Part shown: one piece after another, positions 1-7,811 of the stretch | Numbering within the stretch: the stretch's first letter is position 1 | Layout of the letters: the number at the start of each line of letters is the position of its first letter | Origin: Acinetobacter lwoffii | Lineage (GTDB): Bacteria > Pseudomonadota > Gammaproteobacteria > Pseudomonadales > Moraxellaceae | Direction: 5' to 3' | DNA length: 64,000 bases | Assembly: GCF_019343495.1 (NCBI RefSeq) | Contig: NZ_CP072549.1 | Span: forward strand, 1,302,001 to 1,366,000 | Position numbers and translations under genes: made by a program | The notes under the pieces: model-generated | The model's database searches: none | What the model was told of the DNA's origin: nothing | What the model saw: only the letters and a program-made list of their open reading frames with translations

Positions 1-1624
1 TTCTGATCCTTCTGACGTAGCACGTGTTGAAGATCGTACTTACATCTGTTCTGAAAACAAAGACGATGCTGGCGCGACCAACAACTGGGAAGCACCTGCT
101 GTCATGCGCGAAAAATTGAACGGTTTATTTGACGGTTCAATGGCAGGTCGTACACTTTATGTGGTTCCATTCTCAATGGGTCCATTGGGTTCTCATATCG
201 CTCATATCGGTATCGAGTTAACTGACTCTCCTTACGTTGCAGTAAGCATGTCTAAAATGGCTCGTATGGGTAAAGCTGTTTATGACGTTCTTGGTACTGA
301 CGGTGAATACGTTCCTTGCGTACACACTGTAGGTGCTCCGCTTGCGAACGGCGAAAAAGATGTTGCATGGCCTTGCAACAAAGAAAAATACATCGTGCAT
401 TACCCAGAAACTCGTGAGATCTGGTCTTATGGTTCTGGTTATGGCGGTAACGCATTATTGGGTAAAAAATGCCTGGCATTACGTATTGCATCATTTATGG
501 GTCGTCAACAAGGCTGGTTAGCTGAACACATGCTGATCCTTGGCGTGACCAATCCACAAGGCGAAAAACACTACATCGCAGCTGCATTCCCATCTGCATG
601 TGGTAAAACAAACTTCGCTATGTTGATTCCACCAGCTGGCTATGAAGGCTGGAAGATTGAAACTGTAGGTGACGATATTGCCTGGATCAAACCAGGTGAA
701 GACGGTCGCTTATATGCAATCAACCCTGAAGCTGGCTTCTTCGGTGTAGCGCCTGGTACCAATACTAAAACCAACCCGAACTGTATGGCAACCATGCACA
801 AAGACGTGATTTATACCAACGTTGCTGTGACTGACAACGGTGAAGTTTGGTGGGAAGGTCTGACTAAAGAAGCGCCTGCTAACTTGACTAACTGGAAAGG
901 TCAACCACACACTGGCGAAGAAAAAGCAGCGCATCCAAACGCACGTTTCACAGTATCTGCTGGCCAGTGCCCTTCTATTGATGCTGACTGGGAAAATCCA
1001 GCAGGTGTTCCAATCTCTGCGTTCATCTTCGGTGGTCGTCGTGCAGACACAGTGCCTCTAATTTCAGAAGCATTTGACTGGGTTGACGGTGTTTACAAAG
1101 CTGCAACGATGGGCTCTGAAACAACTGCTGCTGCTGTTGGTCAACAAGGTGTTGTTCGTCGTGACCCGTTCGCGATGCTTCCATTCGCGGGCTACAACAT
1201 GGCAGATTACTTCACGCACTGGTTAGAAATGGGTGAGCAAGTGGGTGCGAAAGCTGCTGCTGCTGGCAACAAACTTCCAGGTATCTACAACGTGAACTGG
1301 TTCCGTCGTGATGCTGAAGGCAACTTCGTATGGCCTGGTTTCGGCCAAAACATGCGTGTTCTTGAGTGGATCATTGACCGTTGTGAAGGTCGTGCTGATG
1401 CTGTTGAAACACCAATCGGCCTAGTTCCTACTTACGAACAGCTGAACTGGACTGGTTCTGACTTCACTAAAGAACAGTTTGACCTAGTAACTTCTCAAGA
1501 CAAAGATCAATGGATCAAAGAGCTTGAAAGCCATACTGAATTGTTCGATAAGTTAGGTGAGCGTTTACCGGAAGCGTTAAAAACTCGTCAAGCAGAACTT
1601 ATTGCTGCGGTTAAATCTGCTTAA
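1..1624 (+). CDS. pckG: Phosphoenolpyruvate carboxykinase (GTP), 5' end outside window
   Basis: Converts oxaloacetate plus GTP to phosphoenolpyruvate, CO2 and GDP, the entry step of gluconeogenesis; cytosolic. The reading frame is open from base 2, so the true start lies upstream; about 540 residues are visible and the GTP-type family is about 600-620 long, so roughly 70 are missing. Family marks seen: the P-loop [12 protein letters not shown] near base 600 with the reactive Cys, the metal/guanine-binding stretch GDDIAWIKP followed by FFGVAPGTN, and [11 protein letters not shown]. The C-terminus is complete and is followed directly by an intrinsic terminator. The ATP-type enzyme (PckA) is excluded by these motifs. 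Confidence 0.96.
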   Translation, partial: SDPSDVARVEDRTYICSENKDDAGATNNWEAPAVMREKLNGLFDGSMAGRTLYVVPFSMGPLGSHIAHIGIELTDSPYVAVSMSKMARMGKAVYDVLGTDGEYVPCVHTVGAPLANGEKDVAWPCNKEKYIVHYPETREIWSYGSGYGGNALLGKKCLALRIASFMGRQQGWLAEHMLILGVTNPQGEKHYIAAAFPSACGKTNFAMLIPPAGYEGWKIETVGDDIAWIKPGEDGRLYAINPEAGFFGVAPGTNTKTNPNCMATMHKDVIYTNVAVTDNGEVWWEGLTKEAPANLTNWKGQPHTGEEKAAHPNARFTVSAGQCPSIDADWENPAGVPISAFIFGGRRADTVPLISEAFDWVDGVYKAATMGSETTAAAVGQQGVVRRDPFAMLPFAGYNMADYFTHWLEMGEQVGAKAAAAGNKLPGIYNVNWFRRDAEGNFVWPGFGQNMRVLEWIIDRCEGRADAVETPIGLVPTYEQLNWTGSDFTKEQFDLVTSQDKDQWIKELESHTELFDKLGERLPEALKTRQAELIAAVKSA

Positions 1625-1640
1625 TTGCTGATTTAATTAA

Positions 1641-1666
1641 AAAAGGTCGCGTAAGCGGCCTTTTTT
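1641..1666 (+). terminator. Intrinsic terminator of pckG
   Basis: Stem GGTCGC / GCGGCC with GTAA loop (one G-U pair), preceded by A-run and followed by six T; 17 bases after the pckG stop. Confidence 0.85.
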
Positions 1667-1758
1667 ATTGGCTGTTTAAACAATTGATCACAATTGACCA
1701 GAGCAGCAGTTTAAGCAAAATATGGCATACTTAAGCCAAGACTTCAGGAACTATAAAT

Positions 1759-2181
1759 ATGAAAAGAACAACAGTAATTTTGGCTATGGCTGCGAGCAGT
1801 TTCGTACTGAGTGCATGTCAGACCACACCCCATCAATTCAATGGACAAAGTGGCTATGAAATTCTGGAACGTTCAGGCAATACAGCAACCTTGAGCTACA
1901 CCCTCTCAGGACGACCAAGCCAGGATGAAAATCGCTTGCAAGCCGCTTGCAGACACGTATTAGGAAATTCCAAAACTTACAACATCCAGATTTTAAGCAC
2001 CAATGAAATTTCCAATCCAACTGCGGAACAGGAAAACTATGGCCGCCAACTGGGTAATAGCCGCACGCAAATCAGCTTGAGCAATACGCCTGATTTACAT
2101 AATAGCGAGAACCCGGGTGCACGCGAAGCTTTAGAAGCCCGCCCTACGACCATGCGGGTTATTCGTTATACCTGTTCTTAA
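1759..2181 (+). CDS. Small predicted lipoprotein, unknown function
   Basis: 140 residues. The N-terminus has a basic start (MKRTT), a hydrophobic stretch and a lipobox LSAC with Cys20, so it should be lipidated and held in an envelope membrane. The mature part is polar, Gln/Asn/Ser-rich, with two further Cys (about residues 64 and 139) that could form a disulfide. AGGAACT lies 8 bases before the ATG as a ribosome site. It appears monocistronic, between the pckG terminator and a terminator shared with the convergent methyltransferase gene. No function recognised; probably a genus-level conserved protein. Confidence 0.8.
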   Translation: MKRTTVILAMAASSFVLSACQTTPHQFNGQSGYEILERSGNTATLSYTLSGRPSQDENRLQAACRHVLGNSKTYNIQILSTNEISNPTAEQENYGRQLGNSRTQISLSNTPDLHNSENPGAREALEARPTTMRVIRYTCS

Positions 2182-2220
2182 TATCTGATACTTAGTTACT
2201 TAAGCAGAGTAAGACAATCA

Positions 2221-2243
2221 AAAAGGGCCTAGTGCCCTTTTTA
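2221..2243. terminator. Bidirectional terminator between convergent genes
   Basis: AAAAAGGGC / GCCCTTTTT with 5-base loop; A-run on one side and T-run on the other, so it can serve the lipoprotein gene (+) and the methyltransferase gene (-). Confidence 0.8.
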
Positions 2244-2254
2244 ATTTTTTAAAT

Positions 2255-2923
2255 TTAACGTGTTTTATAGAAACTGACATTACGAAATTCGGGCGATTCA
2301 TCCAAATCCGGCCAGGTCGTCGCACTACGCTCATCCAGTTTTTCATATTGAGGATGACTAAAGTTTTTTACCCGACTGTCTGCAACCCACACCTCAGGTG
2401 CAAATTTTAAAAACTCATCCAGGAAGAAACGGTTACATTGATCATAGAGCACATCTGCGGCTAATAAAATATCCACCTTCTCTGCCTTATATAGGTCATC
2501 CAGATATTCAAGCTCGACATCATTTAGCTCTGCATTGGCACGACAGGCATCTAGACTAACTTGATCGATATCACAGCAGATCACACGTTTTGCACCTGCC
2601 ATTTTCGCCGCAATGGCAACTACGCCCGATCCCGCCCCAAAATCCAAAACTACTTTGTCTTTAATATGATGCGGCTCTGCCAATAGCCACTGCGCCATCG
2701 CCAAGCCTGAGGCCCAGCAAAAGATCCAGTATGGTGTATCATTCCAAATGCGACGAATCACCTCATCATCCAGCTTATCTGTTGGGAATACTGGCGGAAT
2801 CAGCCACAGGGAAATGGGTGTATCCGGCAATTGCTGTGCATGTAGCTCACAGTGTGGAATCACATCATGCAAGGCTTTTAGTAGATGTTCTGGGGCTTGA
2901 GGGAGTCGGAAGGTGCAGCTCAT
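2255..2923 (-). CDS. Class I SAM-dependent protein methyltransferase, METTL20/ETF-lysine methyltransferase-like
   Basis: 222 residues. Motif I VLDFGAGSG (92-100), acidic end of beta-2 CDID (117-120) and a post-motif AADVLYD (155-161) mark a seven-beta-strand methyltransferase. The segment PYWIFCWASGLAMAQWLL before motif I and IAAKMAGAKRV after it closely resemble the METTL20 family, which methylates lysines of the electron transfer flavoprotein beta subunit; bacterial members are known. Substrate here is inferred, not shown. The ribosome site is weak (AAAGAAA). It is likely a single-gene unit, with a palindromic repeat element immediately upstream separating it from folD. Confidence 0.85.
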   Translation of the reverse strand: MSCTFRLPQAPEHLLKALHDVIPHCELHAQQLPDTPISLWLIPPVFPTDKLDDEVIRRIWNDTPYWIFCWASGLAMAQWLLAEPHHIKDKVVLDFGAGSGVVAIAAKMAGAKRVICCDIDQVSLDACRANAELNDVELEYLDDLYKAEKVDILLAADVLYDQCNRFFLDEFLKFAPEVWVADSRVKNFSHPQYEKLDERSATTWPDLDESPEFRNVSFYKTR

Positions 2924-2958
2924 TAGATTTCTTTTAATTAGTATTAATGTCTTTGAAG

Positions 2959-3055
2959 AATCTCCCCTAGCCCCTCTTTAAAAAAGAGGGGGAAACTCCA
3001 TCCAAAAATAGTGATCAGAGTTCCCTCCTTTGAAAAAGGAGGGTTAGGGAGGATT
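2959..3055. repeat. Composite palindromic intergenic repeat, copy 1
   Basis: Two hairpins, CCCCTCTTT/AAAGAGGGG (2971-2991) and CCCTCCTTT/AAAGGAGGG (3023-3043), enclosed by an outer inverted repeat AATCTCCCCTAG ... TTAGGGAGGATT. The element fills the space between folD and the methyltransferase gene and ends 3-4 bases from the folD stop. Related copies are at 9465-9537 and 17760-17836. Confidence 0.85.
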
Positions 3056-3058
3056 TGA

Positions 3059-3907
3059 TTAACCTAAAGCTTTTTCAGCAGCTTCAACCGTTTGACGGAT
3101 TAAAGTGGTAATCGTCATTGGACCTACACCACCCGGAACTGGTGTGTAAGCAGAAGCAATTTCTTCAATGCCAACAAGTTGGATATCACCAACACCACCG
3201 CCATCACGTGGATGGAAACCAGCATCAACAACCACTGCACCTTGTTTGATCCAGTCTTTTTGAATTAATTCTGCTTTACCTACCGCACCGACAATGATAT
3301 CTGCTTGCTTAACAAAGCTTGCAAGATCTTGAGTACGTGAATGGCAAATGGTTACGGTTGCATTCGCTTCTAGCAGCATCGCAGCCATTGGTTTACCCAA
3401 AATTGCAGAACGACCTACAACTACCGCATGTTTACCAGCGATTTCAATGTTGTTCTCTTTCAGGATAGTCATAATACCCGCAGGCGTCGCTGAACCATAG
3501 GCTGCCTCACCCATTGCCATACGACCATAGCCCAGGCAAGTGACACCATCTACGTCTTTTTCAAGCGAGATTGCATCGAAACAGGCACGCTCATCAATTT
3601 GTGCAGGAACCGGGTGCTGAAGCAGAATACCGTGCACATCAGGATTTGCATTTAATTTTTCAATTTCAGCCAATAATTCTTCAGTTGTGGTTTCTTTAGG
3701 AAGTTCCACTTTGAGTGAATCCATACCAACACGGCGGCAGGCATTGCCTTTCATGCGAACATAAGTTGCAGATGCACCATCGTCACCTACCAAAATCGTC
3801 GCAAGAATTGGAGTACGACCTGATTTTGCTTTCAGCGCTTCTACGCGAGTAAACAAGTCAGCTTCAATTTGCTTCGCCAATGCACGACCGTCTAGAACTA
3901 ATGCCAC
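3059..3907 (-). CDS. folD: Bifunctional methylenetetrahydrofolate dehydrogenase / methenyltetrahydrofolate cyclohydrolase
   Basis: Interconverts 5,10-methylene-THF, methenyl-THF and 10-formyl-THF with NADP(+), feeding purine and formyl-Met synthesis; cytosolic dimer. 282 residues, the usual length. Seen: Tyr49 and catalytic Lys53 in [15 protein letters not shown] (92-101), DVDGVT (118-123), the NADP-site [11 protein letters not shown] (163-173) and the C-terminal [10 protein letters not shown] signature. ATG start with upstream CTTGGGAGAAGTGCC giving a GGGAG ribosome site. Divergent from the tRNA-Cys/tRNA-Leu pair. The 3' flank is the composite repeat rather than a classical terminator. Confidence 0.97.
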   Translation of the reverse strand: MALVLDGRALAKQIEADLFTRVEALKAKSGRTPILATILVGDDGASATYVRMKGNACRRVGMDSLKVELPKETTTEELLAEIEKLNANPDVHGILLQHPVPAQIDERACFDAISLEKDVDGVTCLGYGRMAMGEAAYGSATPAGIMTILKENNIEIAGKHAVVVGRSAILGKPMAAMLLEANATVTICHSRTQDLASFVKQADIIVGAVGKAELIQKDWIKQGAVVVDAGFHPRDGGGVGDIQLVGIEEIASAYTPVPGGVGPMTITTLIRQTVEAAEKALG

Positions 3908-4015
3908 GGCACTTCTCCCAAGTGTTGATATGAATCAATTTTGCACATTCTACATGAATAATTTAAATATTTTCCGCCAGATGATGTTTTTATGCGCATA
4001 CAGATGAATACACTA

Positions 4016-4043
4016 TTGTTTTTTTTTCTGAGCTTGCTAATAT
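4016..4043 (+). promoter_or_regulatory. Candidate promoter of tRNA-Cys/tRNA-Leu
   Basis: TTGTTT (4016-4021) and TAATAT (4038-4043) with a 16-base spacer, placing transcription start near 4050, about 11 bases before tRNA-Cys. Confidence 0.45.
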
Positions 4044-4060
4044 ACGCATCAACAAGACGC

Positions 4061-4134
4061 GGCGGGGTGGCAGAGTGGTCATGCAGCGGACTGCAACTCC
4101 GTGGACGCCGGTTCGATTCCGACCTCCGCCTCCA
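4061..4134 (+). tRNA. tRNA-Cys (anticodon GCA)
   Basis: 74 bases; acceptor GGCGGGG pairs with CTCCGCC (one G-U), anticodon loop CTGCAAC, T-loop TTCGATT, U73 discriminator (typical for Cys) and encoded CCA. The T-stem has one C/A mismatch. Read in series with tRNA-Leu, 10 bases downstream. Confidence 0.96.
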
Positions 4135-4144
4135 TCTTGTTAAA

Positions 4145-4230
4145 GCCCGAGTGGTGAAATCGGTAGACACAGGGGATTTAAAATCCCCCGCCCACAAAGC
4201 GTGCCAGTTCGAGTCTGGCCTCGGGCACCA
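4145..4230 (+). tRNA. tRNA-Leu (anticodon TAA)
   Basis: 86 bases with a class II long variable arm; anticodon stem-loop GGGGA-TTTAAAA-TCCCC, T-loop TTCGAGT, acceptor GCCCGAG/CTCGGGC, A73 and encoded CCA. Reads UUA codons. Confidence 0.97.
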
Positions 4231-4263
4231 TTCTTCTACTATAGAAAGATGGTGCAAATAAAG

Positions 4264-4287
4264 AACCCAGCGAAAGCTGGTTTTTTT
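4264..4287 (+). terminator. Terminator of the tRNA operon
   Basis: CCAGC / GCTGG stem with GAAA tetraloop followed by seven T. Confidence 0.85.
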
Positions 4288-4381
4288 ATGTCTGTAATTT
4301 AGTTAGTCAAAAAATAAGTAAATTAAATTCCCATTTAAAGTGTCATCATTAATCAGGCCCTCCTGCTCTGCTTTCTCAATA

Positions 4382-5284
4382 TCATCCAGCAGAACGTAAA
4401 TATCCTTGCAAATCCTGTTCCAGTTTTTGCTGGAAATGAATCGGCTCAATAATTTTCACATAAGGTAACCAGTAACGCACCAAAGGCAATAACTGCATTT
4501 CGTGACGAATCTGGCAACTAATCACTAACTCTCCAGTCCCAGTTTCCTGCTCGATCTGCTGTTCTGGAAATAAACGGCGCTCTTTAAAAAAGACCGCGAC
4601 TTCAGGTTGTACCTTGATTAAGACTTGCTGCTTTTGCTGCCCAAACCAGATGCTGTCTTCATCTACCAGTATTTTTAGTATTTCAGGATCATGCGCAAAG
4701 CTCTCCACCTCAGAAACCAGCTTGAGTTGTTGCACCTGACTTAAGCGATAGGTGCGCAACTTGTCCTGATCTACGCCCACCAGATACCAGATACCATGAT
4801 GGTGAATCAAGCGATAAGGCTTAATGATTCGCAATTGATCTGAATATTGCAACTCAACCTGCTGACGTTTATAGATTGCGCTTGCAAGCAACTTGAAATG
4901 TTCGGCAAACTGTTTGGCATCTTCAAAATAATAGCCTTTTGCCGAAAATACCTGATTTGCCCGCTCATCCAGCAGTTCACGCATAAAAGACATATCCAAC
5001 GCCGGATACAATTCACTGATCCCCGAAAGCTGGGCAAAAGTCTGGATATCCTGCAATTTAAACCGCCCTAAATAAGAGGGTTCCAGATAATATCGTTTCT
5101 GTTCATCTTGAAGTAAGGGTAAGTAAGAGCCTAGACGATCAAAATCACGCTCAATGGTGCGGGTGCTGACCTGAAATTCTGCAGCTAGCTCTGCAGCCCG
5201 GAGTTGATATCCGACGTTTAATTTGGTCAAAATTCTGGCTAAACGCTCTGCAAGACGCTCATGTGTTGAAGCTGGGCGCTTCAT
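4382..5284 (-). CDS. YafY-type transcriptional regulator (HTH + WYL domain)
   Basis: 300 residues. N-terminal winged helix (about 1-65, with LRAAELAAEFQVSTRTIERD typical of DeoR/HTH_11 regulators), central linker, and a WYL domain from about residue 135 containing RIIKPYRLI and GIWYLVGVD, followed by the C-terminal WCX-like extension. WYL domains are sensory modules, often for nucleic-acid ligands, in regulators of stress or DNA-damage responses. The target is not deducible: the neighbours are a tRNA operon and an unassigned small protein, with no divergent operon sharing its promoter. The start codon is ATG at 5284; no strong ribosome site is evident. Confidence 0.85.
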   Translation of the reverse strand: MKRPASTHERLAERLARILTKLNVGYQLRAAELAAEFQVSTRTIERDFDRLGSYLPLLQDEQKRYYLEPSYLGRFKLQDIQTFAQLSGISELYPALDMSFMRELLDERANQVFSAKGYYFEDAKQFAEHFKLLASAIYKRQQVELQYSDQLRIIKPYRLIHHHGIWYLVGVDQDKLRTYRLSQVQQLKLVSEVESFAHDPEILKILVDEDSIWFGQQKQQVLIKVQPEVAVFFKERRLFPEQQIEQETGTGELVISCQIRHEMQLLPLVRYWLPYVKIIEPIHFQQKLEQDLQGYLRSAG

Positions 5285-5437
5285 AAATCCCCACTTAATA
5301 CATTCTCATGTACTTATTTATCGCTAGATGTTGAATGATTATACTGAATGCCGATCAATGAATAATATTAGGACAAAGTCTAAGATATTTTTTTGCATCA
5401 GATCTTGACCCTTTATTCACCCTAAAAATACAAGATC

Positions 5438-5641
5438 TTATTTGGATTTTCTGGATGCTTTCTTGCTTGAATGACGATTTTGTATTGTTAATCTTTCCAT
5501 ATAACGCTCCAGATGCAGCATCGCCCGATACATTTTATGTAACTCTACCCAGCTGATGGTTCCGCGAATAATCATTTTATGAATACGTCGTAATGCTCTT
5601 AAACTATGTTTTGAACTATATGCTGTTGAAATAATTTTCAT
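5438..5641 (-). CDS. Small very basic protein, unknown function
   Basis: 67 residues starting MKIISTAYSS. This start was chosen over an in-frame start 13 codons upstream because GAGGG sits 8-9 bases before it. Rich in Lys/Arg (RALRRIHKM; SSKKASRKSK at the C-terminus), no membrane segment or signal peptide, probably two or three helices. Its basic tail would suit RNA or DNA contact, but that is only charge-based inference. The codon pattern is plausible, and a gene-free AT-rich stretch lies upstream. Family not recognised. Confidence 0.55.
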   Translation of the reverse strand: MKIISTAYSSKHSLRALRRIHKMIIRGTISWVELHKMYRAMLHLERYMERLTIQNRHSSKKASRKSK

Positions 5642-5806
5642 CTTATTTTCCCTCTCACATTCATGTGAATGTTTAACCATTTGGTCGGAATTATCTATAC
5701 ATGCAATTTACGTGTCATAATTGACAGGTTGTGTCGAACAGTTAACATTTTTTAATTTTTATTCAAGATTTTATATATTTATTTGTAATAATATTTTACT
5801 TAAAAT

Positions 5807-5838
5807 TAAAAAAAGCCAGTAAAATTACTGGCTTTTTT
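5807..5838 (-). terminator. Terminator of the quinone oxidoreductase gene
   Basis: AGCCAGTA / TACTGGCT stem, AAAT loop, flanked by A-run and T-run; 19 bases past the stop on the minus strand. Confidence 0.85.
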
Positions 5839-5856
5839 TGAATCACTTATCTCGTA

Positions 5857-6849
5857 TTAAATAATTTCAACTACAACTTTACCCACATGCTCTCCAGTAT
5901 CCATTGCGGCATGAGCATCTTGAATTTGATCAAACTTAAACGTTTTATAGATCATCGGCAAACATTCGCCTTTTGCCCATAATGGTGCAATCTGCTCTTT
6001 CAGGCCTTGTGCAATTTCCGCTTTTTCAGCCATGCTACGTGCACGCATGGTCGAACCGGTAATGGTCAGACGTTTCATCATGATTTGTCCGAGTTTAACT
6101 TCTTTAGCTTTGGCACCTCCCAAGAAAGCGATATAGACCAGACGTCCATCACGGCGCAACAAATTCAAATTACGCTCTAAATAAGGTGCACCGACCATAT
6201 CTAAAATGACATCAACACCAGCATTGTCGGTCTGCTCATTAATCACTTGCTCAAAGTCCTGAGTTTTATAGTTAATAGCCGTGGTTAAATCAGAAATCGC
6301 TGCAACTTTTTCATCTGAACCGACAGTTGCAAAAGTTTTGATTCCGAGTGATTTACATAACATTAAAGCAGTCGTACCAATCCCGCTCGTTCCACCATGT
6401 ACCAGTACAGTTTCCCCTGCTTTGGCCTTACCCATCTGGAACACGTTCGCCCATACAGTAAAGAAAGTTTCAGGAATGGCCGCTGCCTGTACAAAACTTA
6501 CGCCTTCAGGAATATTCAAGGTCTGGCTTTCAGGTATGACGCAATATTCAGCATAACCGCCACCATTGGTCAAACCACAGACTTGATCACCAACTTTAAA
6601 CTGACTTACATCACTACCAATCGCAACCACCTCACCTGCCACTTCCAGGCCAGGAACTGGCGTTACCCCTTTCGGCATCGGATATAAGCCTTGACGCTGC
6701 AGGATATCTGGACGGTTAATACCAAAGGCATGAACTTTCACCAGAACTTCATCTGCTTTAGGTTCAGGTACAGTCACCGTTTCATAAGCGAGTTTATCGA
6801 CACCACCTGGTTCTGTAATAATGACTTGCTGCATGGTTTGTTGCGACAT
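5857..6849 (-). CDS. NADPH:quinone oxidoreductase, zinc-free MDR family
   Basis: 330 residues from MSQQTMQQV, chosen because AGGGAAAG lies 6-7 bases before it; an upstream in-frame ATG (6873) lacks such a site. Medium-chain dehydrogenase/reductase fold: N-terminal GroES-like part with FGINRPDILQRQGLYP (42-57) and PGLEVAGEV, then a Rossmann NADPH site VLVHGGTSGIGT (148-159). The catalytic-zinc ligands of alcohol dehydrogenases are absent, matching the zeta-crystallin/TP53I3-like group that reduces quinones. Substrate unassigned. Divergent from the thioredoxin-like gene, 130 bases away. Confidence 0.9.
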   Translation of the reverse strand: MSQQTMQQVIITEPGGVDKLAYETVTVPEPKADEVLVKVHAFGINRPDILQRQGLYPMPKGVTPVPGLEVAGEVVAIGSDVSQFKVGDQVCGLTNGGGYAEYCVIPESQTLNIPEGVSFVQAAAIPETFFTVWANVFQMGKAKAGETVLVHGGTSGIGTTALMLCKSLGIKTFATVGSDEKVAAISDLTTAINYKTQDFEQVINEQTDNAGVDVILDMVGAPYLERNLNLLRRDGRLVYIAFLGGAKAKEVKLGQIMMKRLTITGSTMRARSMAEKAEIAQGLKEQIAPLWAKGECLPMIYKTFKFDQIQDAHAAMDTGEHVGKVVVEII

Positions 6850-6979
6850 GATTTCTTTCCCTAATCTATGCATTTCATATATCTTGGACTTATTTGAACA
6901 TAGTTAGCATGAGGAATGAAGCTACATCGGACTTATGTATAATCGGGGGACTATTCAGGAAATTGATAATAGGCCAACC

Positions 6980-7324
6980 ATGACCCAAGTGATCGAATAT
7001 AACGAAAACAATTACAGTGATTTTGAGTGGTTTGAAGGTTTTGCCGTGATTCGCTTTTATGCAGACTGGTGCAAGCCCTGTGTTCAGAATTTTCCGATCT
7101 TTGCCGAACTGGCGACATACTATGCTGAGATAAATCCTGAAGTTAAATTTGGCAAGATCAATGTGGATCAGTCTCCGATTTTAACCTTGCGCTATAATGC
7201 CTATGGTTTGCCTTCTACGCTTATTTTTAGAAATGGAGAAATTATTAAAAGGATTGCAGGCGTGAAAAGTTTAACCGAAATGAAAGCAATTCTGGCCTTA
7301 GTCCTCAATGATTCTTATGAATAA
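6980..7324 (+). CDS. Thioredoxin-family protein
   Basis: 114 residues from MTQVIEY. Active site WCKPC (Cys31, Cys34) and the cis-proline region GLPSTLIF (cis-Pro about residue 75) are intact, so a working dithiol oxidoreductase is expected; cytosolic (no signal peptide). The first-position Lys in CKPC differs from the CGPC of housekeeping thioredoxin, suggesting a specialised member. The chosen start is the one that aligns with the fold; an in-frame ATG 15 codons earlier (6935) is possible. No partner gene is obvious; it is divergent from the quinone oxidoreductase. Confidence 0.88.
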   Translation: MTQVIEYNENNYSDFEWFEGFAVIRFYADWCKPCVQNFPIFAELATYYAEINPEVKFGKINVDQSPILTLRYNAYGLPSTLIFRNGEIIKRIAGVKSLTEMKAILALVLNDSYE

Positions 7325-7393
7325 TTACCCATGTGAAGCCAAATCTAACAAAAATATTTTTTTTAGCTCACTATCTAAATACGGAGCCTTTAA

Positions 7394-7666
7394 TTAACTA
7401 CGCCCTTTATATTCCTTTACCATTCGATCACTCACATCTTCCGGATAACACAGCGGCGCATATCCGCCTGCACGATTATAAGCACTACGCTTACCACAAC
7501 GACTACCATTACTTGCAGTATTGTAAGGACACGGACAATTTCCCGGATAATTCTCAATCGACTGCTGGATTATTTTTTGCTTGATTGCTTCAACGCTTTG
7601 GCTGCTCTGTTTGGCTTCAGCTCCAAAAGCCACACACAAGCCAGCCAGCAATATTAATTTTTTCAT
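7394..7666 (-). CDS. Small exported Cys-rich protein
   Basis: 90 residues. Cleavable signal peptide MKKLILLAGLCVAFGAEA, with cleavage likely after AEA (about residue 18). The mature part has four Cys in the pattern NCPCPY ... SRCGKRSAYNRAGGYAPLCY, probably two disulfides. Strong ribosome site GGGGAAT, 4-5 bases before ATG. I recognise the CPCPY..CGKRSAY-GG..P.CY layout as one recurring in small proteobacterial secreted proteins, but know no function. Monocistronic, with no terminator seen downstream. Confidence 0.75.
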   Translation of the reverse strand: MKKLILLAGLCVAFGAEAKQSSQSVEAIKQKIIQQSIENYPGNCPCPYNTASNGSRCGKRSAYNRAGGYAPLCYPEDVSDRMVKEYKGRS

Positions 7667-7767
7667 ATATTCCCCAAATCTAGGGAGTATTGTATTAATT
7701 GACTAGTAAATTGAAAGATCACATTTTGACTAATCGAATGATTTTCATGCAATCAAAATTTAGGCAA

Positions 7768-7794
7768 TAAAAAACCCGCTTTTCAGCGGGTTTC
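7768..7794 (-). terminator. Terminator of cysN
   Basis: AAACCCGCT / AGCGGGTTT with TTTC loop; A-run on the + strand gives the T-tail for the minus strand, 17 bases past the cysN stop. Confidence 0.85.
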
Positions 7795-7811
7795 TTCAAA
7801 TCAGTCCAGTC

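Noticed and set aside
4061..4230. Hidden tRNA-Gly before tRNA-Cys/tRNA-Leu (glyW-cysT-leuZ order of enterics)
   Set aside because: The 153 bases before tRNA-Cys contain a promoter-like sequence but no cloverleaf.
4382..5680. WYL regulator as the marker of a defence island
   Set aside because: Flanking genes are tRNAs, folD and a quinone oxidoreductase; no nuclease, restriction or phage-defence domain occurs nearby.
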